A stretch of DNA of 7,962 nucleotides from Spirochaeta_B sp964398645 (lineage in GTDB: Bacteria; Spirochaetota; Spirochaetia; DSM-27196; DSM-8902), in assembly GCA_964398645.1 (NCBI GenBank), contig CAYNNU010000103.1, positions 1 through 7,962 on the forward strand, given 5' to 3'. Both the position numbers and the translations under genes were made by a program. The notes beneath the pieces were generated by a model that worked only from the letters and a program-made list of their open reading frames with translations, did no database searches and was not told the DNA's origin. This document shows positions 6,023 through 7,962 of the stretch, piece after piece; position 1 is the stretch's first letter; every line of letters begins with the position of its first letter.

Positions 6023-6051
6023 AGTATAGGCGTTCATTTTTTCTTTGTCAA
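6023..6051 (-). promoter_or_regulatory. Near-consensus sigma70 promoter of the flaA operon
   Basis: Minus-strand TTGACA (6046-6051, 6 of 6) and TATACT (6023-6028, 5 of 6) with a 17-bp spacer. The start point should be near 6016, giving a leader of about 38 nt that contains AAGGAG before the flaA ATG. This is a housekeeping-type promoter and not a sigma28 motility promoter. Confidence 0.85.
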
Positions 6052-6108
6052 ACAGAACGCTGGCATACCCCATATCTTTTTCTATGAAAATTCGGTTTTC
6101 CACACCCG

Positions 6109-6981
6109 TTATTGATTATGACCGTTTTTTGCATCATCGTACAGCATAAATTCCGCCTGAGCGGCAAAATCCTGTAAATTTTCTCCAGAATAATTCAAAA
6201 CAGCACGAACAGCAGCAGGAAAGTTATATTCAATGCTTCCCAGAATAAATGACGAACGCGGATTTCTTCCGATATTCTCCGTAATAACTCGAAACTCTTT
6301 TTCGGCTACAAACTCGAGTGTTTCAGGAACCTGTTCAGCCAACAGAACTACCAGTAAAAGTGAGCTATCAACTGCCAATGTACTTATTTCCTGCTGAATA
6401 GTCGCCACAGACGGCAAAGATGGATAACGCTGAACACTCACCCGCGAAACAGGATAGGACGACAGAGCAGAAAGTAAAAAATCAATTTCCTGTACTCTCT
6501 GCTGGTTTCCGGTATACAACATCAGAAATACCCTATTTGCTTCTGTATCAGCCGCCAGATATTGACGGATATATTCCTGCAGATGTTTCATTGCCTCCAT
6601 ACGGCTTATCGGAATACGGAATACATTTTCAGCCGAAACAGAAAATTCTTCACCAGGACTAATGACGAAAAACTGATGTTCAGGAAAACCCGAGGCGGTT
6701 TCTACTGCCGCATAATGCAAAAAAGGAGATAGCAGCACTTCCGTCGCCTTGCTTGCGGCAACAGCATTTTCAAGAGAGTCAGTCCAGGGATAATCACCAT
6801 CAACAGTCACTGTTTGTGCTCCAGGATACTCTGCCTCAGGCTCCATCCGCTGAATATAGGGATCAATAACAAGCAAGGGCTGAACAGAACAGGACGAAAA
6901 AAGAAAAAGCAATGGCAGTAAGACACTCAAGCATCGGCTACAAGCGGAATTCGGACGCAATGCCGATAGCGCACTACTCAT
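6109..6981 (-). CDS. Putative lipoprotein, possible periplasmic-binding-like fold
   Basis: A 290-residue protein that I do not recognise as a named family. It starts with a basic region, a hydrophobic stretch (about 18-28) and a lipobox-like FSSC with Cys31, so it is probably lipidated; Phe at -3 is unusual for E. coli but tolerated in spirochaetes. The mature part alternates predicted strands and helices: LLVID (36-40), TEVLLSPFL (about 80-88), HQFFVIS, RVFLMLYTG (about 149-157), SSLLLVVLLAEQ, FRVITEN and SSFILGSIEYNFPAAVRAVLN near the end. This layout, and the GSIEYNFPAAV segment in particular, recalls type 1 periplasmic-binding (BMP/TmpC-like) proteins, but this is only an impression. Its ATG overlaps the stop of the upstream membrane-protein gene (ATGA), suggesting translational coupling and a joint function. 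The next gene downstream, flaA, has its own promoter. Confidence 0.75.
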   Translation of the reverse strand: MSSALSALRPNSACSRCLSVLLPLLFLFSSCSVQPLLVIDPYIQRMEPEAEYPGAQTVTVDGDYPWTDSLENAVAASKATEVLLSPFLHYAAVETASGFPEHQFFVISPGEEFSVSAENVFRIPISRMEAMKHLQEYIRQYLAADTEANRVFLMLYTGNQQRVQEIDFLLSALSSYPVSRVSVQRYPSLPSVATIQQEISTLAVDSSLLLVVLLAEQVPETLEFVAEKEFRVITENIGRNPRSSFILGSIEYNFPAAVRAVLNYSGENLQDFAAQAEFMLYDDAKNGHNQ

Positions 6982-7763
6982 GCAGTCAGCACTCCCGACC
7001 AGATTGAACGCCGTTCTTCATCTGCTGCCGGCCCTGTCGAAACCCGACGACCGACCTTGGAAAGGAAAAACACACAGCCGACAGTAAGAGCGACAAAAAG
7101 CAATAAGGTTAAAATTCCCAACAACCAGCGATTTAGCAAAAACAGGCTTTGGACCCCGGCAGCAGCCGCCCCAACCGCCAGCAACAACAACCAAAAAGTA
7201 TGACGGGCAATACGGCCGACAGATAGATAGCGCACAAACATCATCATTGGAGGAACCAACAAAGCAGAGCCCATCAATATAGGATCAACAAATAACTCCA
7301 TTGCTGTCCAGATTCCCTCATGAAAGAGGACAGGATATATCAGCATAAACATCAGTAAAATCCAGTATACCCGCAGCATTTCCTTAAGCGAAATAGAACG
7401 CATTCTTGAATGACCAGCAGAAACAGCCGCGTATATAGAAGGCACAAAGAGCAAGGGCAGCCAATCGGTCAAAAAATGGTGCAGCCAATAACCAAACCCT
7501 GAGTATTCTTTCGTTTCCAACGCCGAAACAAGCCATAAAACGAACAAACTGCAAAGAATAGGTATCAAATACACCAATAGCCGTGCAAACGCATTTGAAT
7601 TGCGCGAAGAAACTTGAGCTTCTCTTCTTTGCCCCGTAGATAGCGGGCGAATATCTATTGCAGGAAAAAGCACAGCAACAAGCGAGAACCAAAAAATTGA
7701 CAGACCAATTCGAAATAGCACCATAACATAATAATGACACAAGAGCGCAGACGGTGCAATCAC
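6978..7763 (-). CDS. Unrecognised polytopic membrane protein (about seven membrane segments)
   Basis: A 261-residue protein with about seven hydrophobic segments, at roughly 13-34, 61-81, 100-115, 131-148, 160-179, 189-209 and 213-234, and a short charged C-terminal tail (KVGRRV... then an Asp/Glu/Arg patch) likely in the cytoplasm. I do not recognise its family, and no catalytic or transport motif is evident. The GTG at 7761-7763 was chosen because AAGGAG lies 10 nt before it; a GTG seven codons upstream (7784) has no ribosome-binding site, and an ATG at 7724 is also possible but would shorten the first membrane segment. The stop overlaps the ATG of the lipoprotein gene by 4 bp. It diverges from metX with 50 bp between the starts. 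A membrane partner or permease-like role for the lipoprotein is possible but unproven. Confidence 0.75.
   Translation of the reverse strand: MIAPSALLCHYYVMVLFRIGLSIFWFSLVAVLFPAIDIRPLSTGQRREAQVSSRNSNAFARLLVYLIPILCSLFVLWLVSALETKEYSGFGYWLHHFLTDWLPLLFVPSIYAAVSAGHSRMRSISLKEMLRVYWILLMFMLIYPVLFHEGIWTAMELFVDPILMGSALLVPPMMMFVRYLSVGRIARHTFWLLLLAVGAAAAGVQSLFLLNRWLLGILTLLLFVALTVGCVFFLSKVGRRVSTGPAADEERRSIWSGVLTA
7697..7727 (+). promoter_or_regulatory. Weak candidate promoter for metX
   Basis: Plus-strand TTGACA (7697-7702, 6 of 6) followed after 19 bp by CATAAC (7722-7727, 4 of 6), inside the 5' part of the divergent membrane-protein gene. It would give a leader of about 80 nt. The spacer is longer than ideal. 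A second TTGACA at 7778-7783 has no matching -10 box at an allowed distance. Confidence 0.25.
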
Positions 7764-7773
7764 CGAAAAAAAA

Positions 7774-7779
7774 CTCCTT
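7774..7779 (-). promoter_or_regulatory. Shine-Dalgarno deciding the membrane-protein start
   Basis: AAGGAG on the minus strand precedes the GTG at 7761-7763 by 10 nt, eight of which are an uninterrupted T run. The distance is at the long end of what is normal. Confidence 0.5.
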
Positions 7780-7813
7780 GACACGACTGCTGCTTACGGA
7801 CAGGGTATACAAA

Positions 7814-7962
7814 ATGAAGGCAAATGAAATCGGGCTTGTTGAACAACACATACACTCATGCAACGCAAGCAGCGAAGGCATTGAGCTAGACAGCGGAATA
7901 CACTTTGGCCCCATCGACATACAATACGAAACCTACGGCGAACTGAACCAGCAGAAAGACAA
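7814..7962 (+). CDS. metX: Homoserine O-acyltransferase MetX, N-terminal part (cut by window edge)
   Basis: The first 49 codons of an alpha/beta-hydrolase-fold enzyme that acylates homoserine (acetyl-CoA, or succinyl-CoA in some members) in methionine biosynthesis. Only the N-terminal strand region is present. It is recognised by the ELDSGIHFGPIDIQYETYGELN segment (about residues 24-45), where the family typically has an LxSG...GPxxxxYETYGxLN pattern. The catalytic Ser-Asp-His residues lie beyond the window, so acyl specificity and integrity cannot be judged. The ATG at 7814 follows an ACAGGG purine-rich stretch at about 9 nt. The gene diverges from the membrane-protein gene. No SAM riboswitch is recognisable in the short upstream space. 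Confidence 0.85.
   Translation, partial: MKANEIGLVEQHIHSCNASSEGIELDSGIHFGPIDIQYETYGELNQQKD

Noticed and set aside
6065..6108. GAAAA/TTTTC inverted repeat after the lipoprotein gene, considered as a terminator.
   Set aside because: The stem is five A-T-rich pairs with no T-tract after it on the minus strand, too weak to call.
7734..7813. Upstream region of metX, considered as a SAM riboswitch (SAM-I or SAM-II) because metX is a common target.
   Set aside because: No consensus pairing or conserved core is visible, and there is too little space between the divergent genes for SAM-I.
7384..7920. A 178-codon minus-strand frame antisense to metX and out of frame with the membrane-protein gene.
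   Set aside because: It overlaps the conserved metX N terminus and the better-supported membrane-protein frame. It is Cys/Ser-rich and has no ribosome-binding site.

Overview
This looks like an ordinary chromosomal segment of a spirochaete (Spirochaetota, probably Spirochaetaceae/Treponema-like). The main evidence is a tandem pair of FlaA-family flagellar sheath proteins, a family typical of periplasmic flagella in spirochaetes. Supporting signs are a lipoprotein with a relaxed, spirochaete-like lipobox, CheW, and a cytoplasmic cNMP-binding histidine kinase. There are no mobile elements, CRISPR arrays, rRNAs or phage genes. Coding density is high and most genes lie on the minus strand.

Reading the minus strand from the middle to the left end: tRNA-Leu(UAA) has a good sigma70-type promoter and its own intrinsic terminator. 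It is followed by an apparent operon of cheW, a DegT/DnrJ/EryC1/StrS-fold protein, and nadK (NAD kinase, cut by the window edge). The DegT-like protein keeps the family scaffold but has Asp where the PLP-binding Lys should be, plus an acidic insert, so it is probably not a normal aminotransferase. nadK also has a strong promoter of its own placed so close to its ATG that the transcript should be leaderless.

On the plus strand, tatD (metal-dependent nuclease family) diverges from the tRNA gene; the tRNA promoter lies across the tatD ribosome-binding site. tatD converges with the histidine kinase gene, leaving only 14 bp between stops.

Continuing right on the minus strand: the cNMP-binding/histidine kinase gene, a perfect hairpin terminator, then two small flaA paralogues in one operon under a near-consensus sigma70 promoter (TTGACA-17-TATACT). 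Upstream of those lies a translationally coupled pair: an unrecognised protein with about seven membrane segments and a lipoprotein that may have a periplasmic-binding-like fold. At the right edge metX (homoserine O-acyltransferase, methionine biosynthesis) starts on the plus strand and runs out of the window.

The shared theme is motility and signalling (cheW, flaA pair, possibly the kinase) among housekeeping genes (nadK, tatD, tRNA, metX). The items most worth following up are the Lys-less DegT homologue between cheW and nadK, the predicted leaderless nadK mRNA, and the unrecognised membrane protein/lipoprotein pair. I see no clearly new multi-gene system.
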